Assembly (NCBI GenBank): GCA_026415035.1
Contig: JAOAHX010000008.1
Location: forward strand, 80,270 to 112,781
Direction: 5' to 3'
DNA length: 32,512 nucleotides
Source of the DNA: Thermodesulfobacteriota bacterium
GTDB taxonomy: Bacteria > Desulfobacterota > BSN033 > UBA1163
Part shown: positions 1-7,992 of the stretch, piece after piece
Layout: each line of letters begins with the position of its first letter
Position numbering within the stretch: the stretch's first letter is position 1
The notes under the pieces: generated by a model
Told to the model about the DNA's origin: nothing
Database searches by the model: none
Seen by the model: the letters and a program-made list of their open reading frames with translations, nothing else
Made by a program: the position numbers and the translations under genes

Positions 1-2553
1 TTGAGAAACCTCAGGCTCCTCATGCTCCACCAGCCCGGGCCCAGAGGGGTGGACCCCAGTCTTCTCCTCTTTCCGGAGGAGTTCGAAAATTTAAAGAAGG
101 GCCTTCACGCCTTTATGACCGGCGCCTTCAAAGAGAACCCTTACCAGGAGACGCCCATCCTGAGAGGTCTCTTCTTTAGCAGCGGCCGCCAGGAAGGAAG
201 CCCCTATTCCCACTTCCTAAGCGCCCTGGGCCTGATCGGCGAGAAGGAGGTCCTTCCGGGAACGAACAAGGGCCTCTTTCTTCACGATCTCTTCGCCAAG
301 GTCTTCCCGAAAGACCGGGGCCTGTTCGCTCCGACCAAACGGGCGCTCCAGTGGCGGATGCTCACGAGGAATTTGGGGCTGACCGCCTGGGTCCTCTTGG
401 TGATCGCCTTATGCGGACTGCTCAGTTTCTCCTTCGTCAAGAACCTGAAGGTCATCAACGATGCCCGAAACGAATTTGCCAAACCCCTTGTGTTGAAAGG
501 GGAGGTCCTTTCGGACCTCGCCACCATGGACCGTTTCTGCCAGTCGATTCTAAAGGTGGAGGAGCAGAACAGGGGGTGGTGGGTCCCGAGATTCGGTCTG
601 ACCGAGAGCAAGAAGGTGGAGCTGGGGCTCAAGGAGAAGTATTGCAGACAGTTCCAGATGGGGTTTTTGACCTCCTTCGACAAACAGATGGCCCAGGCGT
701 TGGCCGGCCTGACGCTCACGACCCCGGATGAAACCGTCGCCCATTATGTGACCCATCTGGTCAGACGAATCAACCTCCTCAAGGCAAGACTCGAGGGTCA
801 GCCCTTTTCGGTCTTAATGGGAAAACCCCAGCCCTCTTATGAACCGACGTCCCCTTCGGCCGATCTCAAGGCGACGTCGGAAATGAAGACCAGATTCGGC
901 CAGCTCTACCTCTACTACCTCATCTGGAGAACGGATATCGGTGAGATCAACAAAGAGATCGCCGTGCTTCAGGCCTGGCTCAAAGACCTCCTCGCCACCA
1001 AGAGGACGAATCTCCGTTGGCTTGTCCTCTGGGCGGATCGTCAGGGGACGATCCCCTCCATCGGGCTCCGAGACTTTTGGGGAGGAAGCCTTTCGGTCGC
1101 GGAGGAGAGATCGGTCGCCCCCTCGTTTACCCGGAAAGGAAAGGAGGCCATCGACGCCTTCATCAAAGAGCTGGAATCCGCTCTGCCCGAACCCGCCCTG
1201 CTCTCGAACCAGAAGGCAGACTTTGAGAGATGGTACCCAACGGTCTGTTTCGAGCACTGGCAGCATTTCCTGACCGTCTTCCCCCGGGGGGCTGAAAGGT
1301 TAAAAGGAATGAAGGAGTGGCAACCTGTGGCCTCCAAGATGGGAACCGACCAAGGGCCTTACTTCGCCCTTTTGAACAGGATCGCCACAGAACTGGAACC
1401 CCACCTCCAGGGCGAAAGCCTTCCCCTCTGGCTACAACAGGTCTATCACTTCCAGGTGATTAAGGCCCTCAGCAGGACCCAGAAAGAAGGAGGTCTGATC
1501 GACAAGGCTGCAGAGGAGGCCAGAAAGTGGTTCACCCAGCTGGAAAAGAGGCTGGGCAAGGAAGTGGGTCAGTTGGAAGCTCAGTCTCAAGCGGCAAAAG
1601 CCTTTCTCGACTACACCCAAGGGTTGAACACCATCGCCCAAGCCACCGCCTCCAGGTCCCAGGCTTATCAGTTGGCTTCCCAGGTCTTCTCCGAAGATCC
1701 TGCCTCGAGCAAATCCCCCCTGGTCGGATGCGCCAATGCCCTCAATCGTCTGAAAGGCTTGATGGCCAAGGGAAGGCCGACCGAGGAGGTCTTCTGGAGG
1801 CTGGTCGGCGGTCCCCTCGATTTTCTCTGGTCCTTCATCCGGAGAGAGACGGCGGCTTATTTGCAGGCCCAGTGGGAGGAGAAAGTGCTGGCCGAGGTTC
1901 AGGGATTACCCCCTGCCCAGGCCACCCAACTTCTCCTCGGGCCCGAGGGCCACGTCTGGAAATTCATGAAAGGAACCGCCGCTCCGTTTGTCTCCAAGAC
2001 GCCCAAGGGATATGTCCCCAAGGAATTTCTCGGTGGGGCGATCCCCTTCGAACCCTCCTTCCTCAATTTTGTGACCAAAGGAGCCCCTGCCCCAACCCTC
2101 ACCAAACAGAGTTATTCGGTCGTTATCCGGGGGCTTCCGACGGCGGCCAATCCGGAGGCCAAGACCAAACCTCACAGCACGAAGATCGAACTCAACTGCG
2201 CGGGCCAGACCCAGACGCTCGTCAATTACAATTTTCCGGTCAGCAGGACCTTCCAGTGGTCGATGGAGACCTGCGGAGACGTCCTCTTTCAGATCGAAGT
2301 GGGTCCCTTTGTCTTGACCAAGAGATTTACAGGCAACCAGGCCTTCCCCGATTTTCTCCAGGAGTTCAGGGAGGGGCAGAGGGTCTTCACCCCTTCGGAT
2401 TTTCCCAACGAGAAGGCCGGGCTCGAAGGGCTGGGCATAAAGCAGATCAAGGTGAGCTATCAATTCGGTGGCGACTTTCAGGCGCTGGTGGGGCAGATCA
2501 AGCCCATTTTGTCACAGGCGCCCGCCTCTATTGTGAGGGCGTGGGAAGAATGA
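1..2553 (+). CDS. tssM: TssM (IcmF-family) T6SS membrane-complex protein, 5'-truncated by window
   Basis: TssM spans the inner membrane and, with TssL and TssJ, forms the trans-envelope complex on which the T6SS baseplate docks. The reading frame is open from the first base, so the N-terminal part lies outside; 850 residues are visible against roughly 1100-1300 in full-length relatives. Visible residues 56-66 read GLFFSSGRQEG, a conserved IcmF stretch. A single strongly hydrophobic segment at about residues 125-147 matches the membrane helix that precedes the periplasmic region, and the following ~700 residues would be periplasmic. The C-terminal beta-rich part (about 690-830) fits the IcmF C-terminal domain that contacts TssJ. 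The stop codon overlaps the tagF start in an ATGA arrangement, implying translational coupling. The TTG at base 1 is almost certainly an internal Leu codon. The cytoplasmic NTPase-like domain cannot be assessed. Confidence 0.95.
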   Translation: MRNLRLLMLHQPGPRGVDPSLLLFPEEFENLKKGLHAFMTGAFKENPYQETPILRGLFFSSGRQEGSPYSHFLSALGLIGEKEVLPGTNKGLFLHDLFAKVFPKDRGLFAPTKRALQWRMLTRNLGLTAWVLLVIALCGLLSFSFVKNLKVINDARNEFAKPLVLKGEVLSDLATMDRFCQSILKVEEQNRGWWVPRFGLTESKKVELGLKEKYCRQFQMGFLTSFDKQMAQALAGLTLTTPDETVAHYVTHLVRRINLLKARLEGQPFSVLMGKPQPSYEPTSPSADLKATSEMKTRFGQLYLYYLIWRTDIGEINKEIAVLQAWLKDLLATKRTNLRWLVLWADRQGTIPSIGLRDFWGGSLSVAEERSVAPSFTRKGKEAIDAFIKELESALPEPALLSNQKADFERWYPTVCFEHWQHFLTVFPRGAERLKGMKEWQPVASKMGTDQGPYFALLNRIATELEPHLQGESLPLWLQQVYHFQVIKALSRTQKEGGLIDKAAEEARKWFTQLEKRLGKEVGQLEAQSQAAKAFLDYTQGLNTIAQATASRSQAYQLASQVFSEDPASSKSPLVGCANALNRLKGLMAKGRPTEEVFWRLVGGPLDFLWSFIRRETAAYLQAQWEEKVLAEVQGLPPAQATQLLLGPEGHVWKFMKGTAAPFVSKTPKGYVPKEFLGGAIPFEPSFLNFVTKGAPAPTLTKQSYSVVIRGLPTAANPEAKTKPHSTKIELNCAGQTQTLVNYNFPVSRTFQWSMETCGDVLFQIEVGPFVLTKRFTGNQAFPDFLQEFREGQRVFTPSDFPNEKAGLEGLGIKQIKVSYQFGGDFQALVGQIKPILSQAPASIVRAWEE

Positions 2554-3281
2554 AGGCGGTCTCCTCCTGGCAGTGGTCCGCGTTCGGAAAGCATCCGGTC
2601 GCGGCAGACTTCTTCTGGCTGGGCCATCAAGCTCCCCTGCTCAAAGGATTCTCCGAATGGGTGGAGAAAGGGTATCAGGGTGTTCTCAGCAAAAATCCCT
2701 CCCCCCAAAGGCTCCATGCCTGGAGGTTCTGGGCAAGGGGCGCCCAGAAAGGCCATGTCGCCTGCGGGGTCGTACGGGATAGTTCAGACCGGATAGGAAG
2801 GCCTTTTCCTCTCTTAATAGTAGGAACGGGGATGCTAGAGGGCTGGGAGGAGCACTGGCATCTCATGCCCTTTGCCTGTGAAAGGACCTGGGATCAGATC
2901 GATTATCTGGCGGCCTTCGTGATAAACGATCTTAAAAAGTTGGACCAAGAGGTCCGGCAGCTCCGTCCCCCTCTGTCAGATTGGCGGGACTTCGAAAGGA
3001 ATCGGAAGGATTCGAAGACACTGGAGGAGGAAGCCTTTTCCCTGTTGGGTGGTTCGGAAGGTTTTTGTAATCTGAAGATGAATCCCAATGTGGACCTCCT
3101 GAATGAAACCATCCATTGTCTCGACCGGATGCGGAACCGGACGAAGGCGGCTCCCCATGCGGTCTTTTTGGGAGGGACAGCGGATCGGACCTGTCTGGCC
3201 CTTTTCAGGCATCCGCTTCAAACCTCCGATTTCATCCAGCTCTGGTCCCTTCAGGCGAACGAGTCGGTCTATGGAACTTGA
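2550..3281 (+). CDS. tagF: TagF-like T6SS-associated protein
   Basis: This 243-residue protein matches TagF (DUF2094) in length, operon position and N-terminal motif. It opens with the GK-P-x-x-x-DF pattern (residues SAFGKHPVAADFFWLG) typical of TagF N-termini. In Pseudomonas aeruginosa TagF represses T6SS assembly post-translationally by sequestering Fha; whether it does so here is inference, since no Fha, PpkA or PppA gene is in view. The start ATG at 2550 overlaps the tssM stop by 4 bases. The open frame continues upstream to 1527, but that extension only shadows tssM. The 3' end overlaps tssA by 11 bases, so tssM-tagF-tssA look translationally coupled. The middle holds GRPFPLLIVG-like hydrophobic strands (about residues 80-95), also common in the family. 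Confidence 0.85.
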   Translation: MKAVSSWQWSAFGKHPVAADFFWLGHQAPLLKGFSEWVEKGYQGVLSKNPSPQRLHAWRFWARGAQKGHVACGVVRDSSDRIGRPFPLLIVGTGMLEGWEEHWHLMPFACERTWDQIDYLAAFVINDLKKLDQEVRQLRPPLSDWRDFERNRKDSKTLEEEAFSLLGGSEGFCNLKMNPNVDLLNETIHCLDRMRNRTKAAPHAVFLGGTADRTCLALFRHPLQTSDFIQLWSLQANESVYGT

Positions 3282-4824
3282 ATCCCTCGGTAAGGAACCG
3301 ATCGCTCCGGATCAACCGGCGGGCGTGGACTTCCGGTTTGATCCCCTCTTCGAAGAGCTTCAGGCAGAAGTGGGCAAACTCTCATCCCTCTCAGGGCCTG
3401 GAAGCATCGATTGGGGAAAGGTGGCCACCCTCTCCACGGAGATCCTCGCCGGAAAGTCGAAAGACCTCTTAGCGGCAAGCTATCTGGCCGTGGCCCTCAT
3501 TTACCAGAGAAAACTCGAGGGGCTCGCCCTCGGCCTGAAGATCTACCAGGATCTCCTCGAAACCTTCTGGGATCGCCTCTATCCGACAAAGGCGAAAGGC
3601 CGGATGAACGCGGTCGAATGGTGGGTGGAGAAGACCGAGGCCGCTTTAAAGCAGCTCGAAGGCCAATCCACCTCAAGGGAGCAATTCGATCTCCTCTACG
3701 AGAGGATGGGCAAGATCGAGACCTTCTTCAATGAACATCTCGAAGAGCCTCCCTCTCTGAGGCCCCTCTTCGACCAACTCGATGCCTTTGCCCCCCCGCC
3801 CGAGAAGCCCCAAGAAAAGCCGCAGGAACCCTCCCCTCCCAAGGAGGAGAGACCCCCCCAACCCCCTCGTCCGGAACCCGAGACACCGACCGTTCTGGCC
3901 TCGGCCCAAGATGCGCAAAGGCTGCTCCAGCAGGCCTTTCAGAAGATTCGCGAGGCCATGAACTTCCTCCAACAGGAAGATCTCTCCAACCCTCTGCCTT
4001 ACCGATGGTCCCGGATCCTCCTCTGGTCGAACGTCGAGGCCTTACCCCCTGCCACCAGTGGCCAGACCCGAATTCCTCCGCCTCCCGCCCAGATAAAGAC
4101 CCTCTTGTCCGATCTGGCCGGCAAAGGAGAACACGAAAACCTCGTCCGGGCGGCAGAGGCAAGGCTTCCGCAGTTCATCTTCTGGCTCGATCTGAACCGC
4201 TATGTCTCCGAAGGATTGGCCCATCTGGGCGAAAAATACGCAAAGGCGAAGGAGGCGGTGGTGGGGGAGACCGCCTACCTCCTTCACCGCCTTCCGGGCC
4301 TCGAAACGCTCACCTTTTCCGATGGGACACCGTTTGCAGACCCGGCCACAGGACAATGGATCAAAGAGATCGCATTGAAACGGGGGGGCATCGCGGAGGC
4401 CTTGTCCCCGACCTCATCAAGCCCGAGCCCCTCGGAGGGCAATCTTATCGAGAAGGAGATGGAGGAGGCCCAGGCCATCATCCAGAAAGGGAGGTTGCTT
4501 GAGGGGATCGAGAGGCTTCAGGAAAAGTTTTATCGAAGCCCCTCCCAACGAGAGAGACTGCTCTGGCGCCTCGCCCTGGTCCAAACCCTTTTGAAAAATA
4601 AACAGGCGAGGTTTGCCCTTCCCCACCTGGATCAGATCTTGAGAGAGGTTGACTTTTACAAGCTGGAGGAATATGATCCTGAGTTAGCGACCCGAAGTCT
4701 GAAGGTGGTCTGGGTGGGCCTTTCCTCGCAATCCGATGCGACCTCGAAGGAGAGGGCTTCCGAGGTGCTCCAGCGGATTGCAAAACTCAACCTGGCCGAG
4801 GCCATCCGTTTGGGGAAAGCCTGA
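3271..4824 (+). CDS. tssA: TssA (ImpA/VasJ-type) T6SS cap and assembly protein
   Basis: TssA coordinates sheath and tube polymerisation from the baseplate and in some systems caps the distal end. The 517-residue product has an ImpA-type N-terminal domain (about residues 10-130, including GLALGLKIYQDLLETFWDRLYP), a strongly proline/glutamate-rich linker (about 171-207), and a helical C-terminal part (about 215-510) resembling the VasJ-type extension of long TssA proteins. The start ATG at 3271 is chosen because the ImpA domain begins soon after it; the frame stays open upstream to 3103, but that part lies inside tagF. The gene overlaps tagF by 11 bases. A 72-base spacer then precedes tssB, long enough for a control element, though I see no convincing promoter in it. 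Which functional TssA class this is cannot be settled by eye. Confidence 0.92.
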   Translation: MELESLGKEPIAPDQPAGVDFRFDPLFEELQAEVGKLSSLSGPGSIDWGKVATLSTEILAGKSKDLLAASYLAVALIYQRKLEGLALGLKIYQDLLETFWDRLYPTKAKGRMNAVEWWVEKTEAALKQLEGQSTSREQFDLLYERMGKIETFFNEHLEEPPSLRPLFDQLDAFAPPPEKPQEKPQEPSPPKEERPPQPPRPEPETPTVLASAQDAQRLLQQAFQKIREAMNFLQQEDLSNPLPYRWSRILLWSNVEALPPATSGQTRIPPPPAQIKTLLSDLAGKGEHENLVRAAEARLPQFIFWLDLNRYVSEGLAHLGEKYAKAKEAVVGETAYLLHRLPGLETLTFSDGTPFADPATGQWIKEIALKRGGIAEALSPTSSSPSPSEGNLIEKEMEEAQAIIQKGRLLEGIERLQEKFYRSPSQRERLLWRLALVQTLLKNKQARFALPHLDQILREVDFYKLEEYDPELATRSLKVVWVGLSSQSDATSKERASEVLQRIAKLNLAEAIRLGKA

Positions 4825-4896
4825 AGCAGCCATCTGCCACAGTTCCCCTCGTCCTTTCAGTAAAAGGGTGGGATGGAGGGGCGAAAGGAGGAGAGT

Positions 4897-5382
4897 ATGC
4901 CGAAAGAAGCATCCGTTGCCCCGAAGGAGAGAATCAACATCGTTTACCGTCCGGCCACAGGCGATGTGAAGGAGGACGTGGAGCTTCCCCTTAAGATCTT
5001 GATCATGGGAGACTTCACCGGAAGACCGGACGACCGCCCCCTTGAAAAGAGGGATCCCATCAACATCGACAAGGACAATTTCAACGAGGTGTTGAAATCG
5101 CAGGGACTCAGCCTGAACCTTGCCGTCCCCAATCGCCTCTCCGGAAAACCCGACGAGGAGATGACGGTGAAATTACAGATGAAGTCGCTCAAGGATTTCG
5201 AGCCCGAGTCGATCGTCCAACAGGTCCCCGAATTGAAAAGGCTGCTGGAGCTGAGGGAGGCCTTGAGGGCCTTGCGCGGACCCCTGGCCAACATCCCCGA
5301 ATTTCGCAAAAAGGTGCAGGAACTGATCCAGGACGAATCCACCCGAAAGCAGCTCCTCAAGGAGATGGGGATCGGAGAATAA
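4897..5382 (+). CDS. tssB: TssB (VipA) contractile sheath small subunit
   Basis: TssB pairs with TssC to form the contractile sheath around the Hcp tube. The 161-residue product contains the family hallmarks: RINIVYRPATGD near the N-terminus, LPLKILIMGDFTGRPD (about residues 30-45), and a D-NFNEVL segment followed by the KSLKDFEPESIV stretch. The C-terminal helices (about 105-160) form the part that TssC and ClpV recognise in characterised systems. The start at 4897 is preferred over an in-frame ATG at 4873 because AAAGGAGGA lies just upstream with good spacing. Only 12 bases separate it from tssC, in keeping with stoichiometric expression of the two subunits. Confidence 0.97.
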   Translation: MPKEASVAPKERINIVYRPATGDVKEDVELPLKILIMGDFTGRPDDRPLEKRDPINIDKDNFNEVLKSQGLSLNLAVPNRLSGKPDEEMTVKLQMKSLKDFEPESIVQQVPELKRLLELREALRALRGPLANIPEFRKKVQELIQDESTRKQLLKEMGIGE

Positions 5383-5394
5383 GGAGGGAACGAT

Positions 5395-6882
5395 ATGGCG
5401 GAAGAGAAAGAGAAAGCGGCGGTGGCCGCTGAGACCGAGGTCGCGGAGCAACCCTCTCTATTAGAAGAGATCATCGAGGCCACGAATCTTAAACCGACCG
5501 ACGACAATTATGCGGTGATGCGAAGGGGCCTGGAGGCCCTGATCGCCGGCCTCCTCGAACCCGGGAGGGAGGAGGTCAAGGTCTCCAAAGCGGTGGTCGA
5601 CGACATGATCGCGGAGATCGACAAGAAATTGAGCCAGCAGGTCGATGTCATCCTCCACCATCCCGATTTCCAGAAACTGGAATCGGCCTGGCGGTCGGTG
5701 AAATTTCTGGTCGATCGGACCGACTTCCGGGAGAATATCAAGTTGGAGATCCTCAACGTGAGCAAAGAGGAGCTCCTCGAAGATTTCAGCGATTCGCCCG
5801 AGATTGTCAAATCGGGGCTTTACAAGCTGGTCTATACGGCGGAGTACGGGCAGTTCGGCGGGAAGCCCTACGGGGCCATGATCGGAAATTATGAGTTTGG
5901 CCCGGGTCCCCAGGACATCCGGCTCCTCCAGTACGTGGCCAGCGTGGCTGCCATGGCCCATGCCCCCTTCATCGCGGCCGTCAGTCCCACGTTCTTCGGC
6001 GTCACCAGCTTCACCACCCTCCCCCATCTGAAGGATCTCAAGGCGATCCTCGAAGGGCCCCAGTATATCAAATGGCAATCCTTCAGGGAGAGCGAGGACG
6101 CCCGTTATGTCGGCCTCACCCTCCCTCGTTTCCTGCTCCGCCTCCCCTACGATCCGGACAACAATCCCGTAAAAAGTTTCAATTACCGGGAGGACGTTTC
6201 CGGAAGCCACGAACACTATCTTTGGGGCAACACCGCCTTTGCCTTTGCCTCTCGGCTGACCGACAGTTTTGCCAAATACCGCTGGTGCGCCAATATCATC
6301 GGTCCCACCTCAGGCGGTGCCGTGGAGGATCTGCCCCTTCATCAATTCGAGGCCATGGGCGAGATCCAGACGAAGATCCCCACGGAGGTCTTGGTCTCCG
6401 AACGGAGGGAGTTTGAACTGGCCGAAGAGGGATTCATCGCCCTAACGATGCGGAAGGGAAGCGACAATGCCGCCTTCTTCTCGGCAAACTCCGTCCAGAA
6501 ACCGAAGGTCTTTCCCAAGACGAAAGAGGGAAGGGAGGCCGAGACCAATTACAAGCTGGGGCTTCAGCTCCCCTACATGTTCATCATCAACCGACTGGCC
6601 CATTACCTGAAGGTGATCCAGAGGGAGAACATCGGCTCCTGGAAGGAGCGGGCCGATCTCGAGAGGGAGCTCAACGACTGGATCCGCCAGTATGTGGCCG
6701 ACCAGGAAAATCCTTCTCCCGCGGTCCGGAGCCGACGGCCTCTTCGCCAGGCCAGGGTCATGGTGGAAGATGTGGAGGGCGATCCCGGCTGGTATCGGGT
6801 GAGGCTGGAGGTGAGGCCCCATTTTAAATACATGGGCTCCTTCTTCACCCTCTCCCTCGTAGGCAAACTGGACAAAAAATAG
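5395..6882 (+). CDS. tssC: TssC (VipB) contractile sheath large subunit
   Basis: TssC is the large sheath protein; TssB-TssC protomers polymerise in the cytoplasm and contract to drive the Hcp tube outward. The 495-residue length is normal for the family. Recognisable segments include FQKLESAWRSVKFLVDRTDF (about residues 88-107), a conserved core with KPYGAMIGNYEF (about 157-168), and the C-terminal RPLRQARVMVEDVEGDPGWY stretch followed by a terminal beta strand ending in GKLDKK. A clear AAGGAGGG site lies just upstream of the ATG. The gene is tightly coupled to tssB and followed after 36 bases by hcp. Nothing in the sequence suggests truncation or a frameshift. Confidence 0.98.
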   Translation: MAEEKEKAAVAAETEVAEQPSLLEEIIEATNLKPTDDNYAVMRRGLEALIAGLLEPGREEVKVSKAVVDDMIAEIDKKLSQQVDVILHHPDFQKLESAWRSVKFLVDRTDFRENIKLEILNVSKEELLEDFSDSPEIVKSGLYKLVYTAEYGQFGGKPYGAMIGNYEFGPGPQDIRLLQYVASVAAMAHAPFIAAVSPTFFGVTSFTTLPHLKDLKAILEGPQYIKWQSFRESEDARYVGLTLPRFLLRLPYDPDNNPVKSFNYREDVSGSHEHYLWGNTAFAFASRLTDSFAKYRWCANIIGPTSGGAVEDLPLHQFEAMGEIQTKIPTEVLVSERREFELAEEGFIALTMRKGSDNAAFFSANSVQKPKVFPKTKEGREAETNYKLGLQLPYMFIINRLAHYLKVIQRENIGSWKERADLERELNDWIRQYVADQENPSPAVRSRRPLRQARVMVEDVEGDPGWYRVRLEVRPHFKYMGSFFTLSLVGKLDKK

Positions 6883-6918
6883 GTGAGACCTTAATCCATC
6901 AGAAAGGAGGAGAGATTT

Positions 6919-7413
6919 ATGCCGATGCCGTTTCACATGTCGATCAAAGGGACGACCCAGGGAGAGATCTCCAAAGGGTGCTGCGAAATCCAGGGCCGCG
7001 AGGATACCATCCTATGTCAGGCCCTGAAACACGAGGTCTATATCCCACGGGATCCTCAAACGGGCCTTCCGACCGGAAAACGGGTCCACAACCCGATCAC
7101 CGTGACCAAGGTCTTCGATAAGGCCTCCCCGCTCCTCTACGAGGGCCTCACCAGGGGAGAGAGAATGACCGATGTGACCATGAAATTTTATCGGATCAAT
7201 CCCCAAGGACAGGAGGAGCACTACTTTACGATCAAACTCGAAGATGCCATCATCGTCTCGATCAAACCCTGGATCCCCAACGCCCTCGATCCCACCCAGG
7301 AGAAGTTCACCCACATGGAGGATGTCTCCTTCACCTATTCGAAGATCAACTGGAGATGGGAGATCGATGGGGTCGAAGGCCAGGACGATTGGAAAGCGCC
7401 GGAGAAGAAATGA
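6919..7413 (+). CDS. hcp: Hcp (TssD) T6SS inner-tube protein
   Basis: Hcp forms hexameric rings that stack into the tube expelled by sheath contraction, and it can also carry small effectors. The 164-residue product has the Hcp1 pattern: PFHMSIKGTTQGEISKG at the N-terminus, HEVYIPRDPQTGLPTGKRVH in the first third, an ITVTKVFDKASPLLYEGL core, and the late FTYSKINWRWEIDGVEG strand. No C-terminal effector extension is present. AAAGGAGGAGAG lies a suitable distance upstream of the ATG. A strong hairpin follows the stop codon by 22 bases and may stabilise or separate the hcp message, which would fit the high Hcp dosage such systems need. Confidence 0.97.
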   Translation: MPMPFHMSIKGTTQGEISKGCCEIQGREDTILCQALKHEVYIPRDPQTGLPTGKRVHNPITVTKVFDKASPLLYEGLTRGERMTDVTMKFYRINPQGQEEHYFTIKLEDAIIVSIKPWIPNALDPTQEKFTHMEDVSFTYSKINWRWEIDGVEGQDDWKAPEKK

Positions 7414-7435
7414 AATGGGTTTAAGAAGATCCAAC

Positions 7436-7468
7436 ACCGCTTACCTCGACAAGCTCGGGGTAAGCGGT
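7436..7468. repeat. Strong 33-nt stem-loop between hcp and tssE (REP-like palindrome)
   Basis: Bases 7436-7449 pair with 7455-7468 over 14 positions, 13 Watson-Crick and one G-T, around the 5-base loop CAAGC. No run of T residues follows, so it is not a classic intrinsic terminator. The core, CTCGACAAGCTCGGGG, resembles short interspersed REP-type palindromes with a CGACAAGCTC centre that I recall from many bacterial genomes; that link is from memory and unverified. Its place just after hcp, inside the operon, suggests mRNA 3'-end protection or partial polarity. Confidence 0.75.
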
Positions 7469-7527
7469 TTCATCCGGGGTCCTGACCCCTCCCCAAAAAG
7501 GCTCTCCGGATGTCCGAGGGACCTCCG

Positions 7528-7962
7528 ATGAGGGAAGAGAGACTCTTGGAACGGCTTCGCCTCTGGGAAAAGGACCCTTCGAGGAGGGCCAAGGAGGATC
7601 CCCGGAGGATGCTCGATTCGGTCGTAAGGCACCTCCATCGGATCCTCAACACCAAACAGGGAAATGTGCCCCTTGCCGAGGATTACGGGACTCCAGACTT
7701 CACCGATCTCTTTTTGACCCTTTCCAAATCGGATGCAGAGCCGAAGCGGGAGATCGAAAAGGCCATCCGATCGACCATCCAGAAGTTTGAGCCTCGACTT
7801 CAGGGGGTGAGGGTGAATTTCATCGAGCCAGAGGGAGATCCTTCCTTCGATCCCCTTACGATCCGTTTTCAGATCACCGGAAGGCTGGTGACGGAAACGA
7901 AGACCCAGGTCTTTCTCGAGACGATCGTCGACAGCGAAGGGAAAATCAAGATTGTGGGTTGA
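7528..7962 (+). CDS. tssE: TssE (gp25-like) T6SS baseplate wedge protein
   Basis: TssE is the gp25-like wedge component that links the baseplate to the first sheath ring. The product, 144 residues from this start, begins with the typical RLLERLR segment and contains the gp25 core: VVRHLHRILNTKQGNVPLAEDYGTPDF followed by a helix of the REIEKAIRSTIQKFEPRL type and two C-terminal strands. I chose ATG 7528 because GAGGG lies 7 bases upstream; an in-frame ATG at 7510, with a weaker AAAGG site, would add six residues. The gene follows the hcp hairpin and is separated from tssF by 30 bases. Confidence 0.93.
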   Translation: MREERLLERLRLWEKDPSRRAKEDPRRMLDSVVRHLHRILNTKQGNVPLAEDYGTPDFTDLFLTLSKSDAEPKREIEKAIRSTIQKFEPRLQGVRVNFIEPEGDPSFDPLTIRFQITGRLVTETKTQVFLETIVDSEGKIKIVG

Positions 7963-7992
7963 TCGGCCCAAATTCTCCTTTCCAGAAAAGAG

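Noticed and set aside
1527-2549. Upstream extension of the tagF frame inside tssM
   Set aside because: Its translation is low-complexity and antithetical to tssM; TagF homology begins at 2550.
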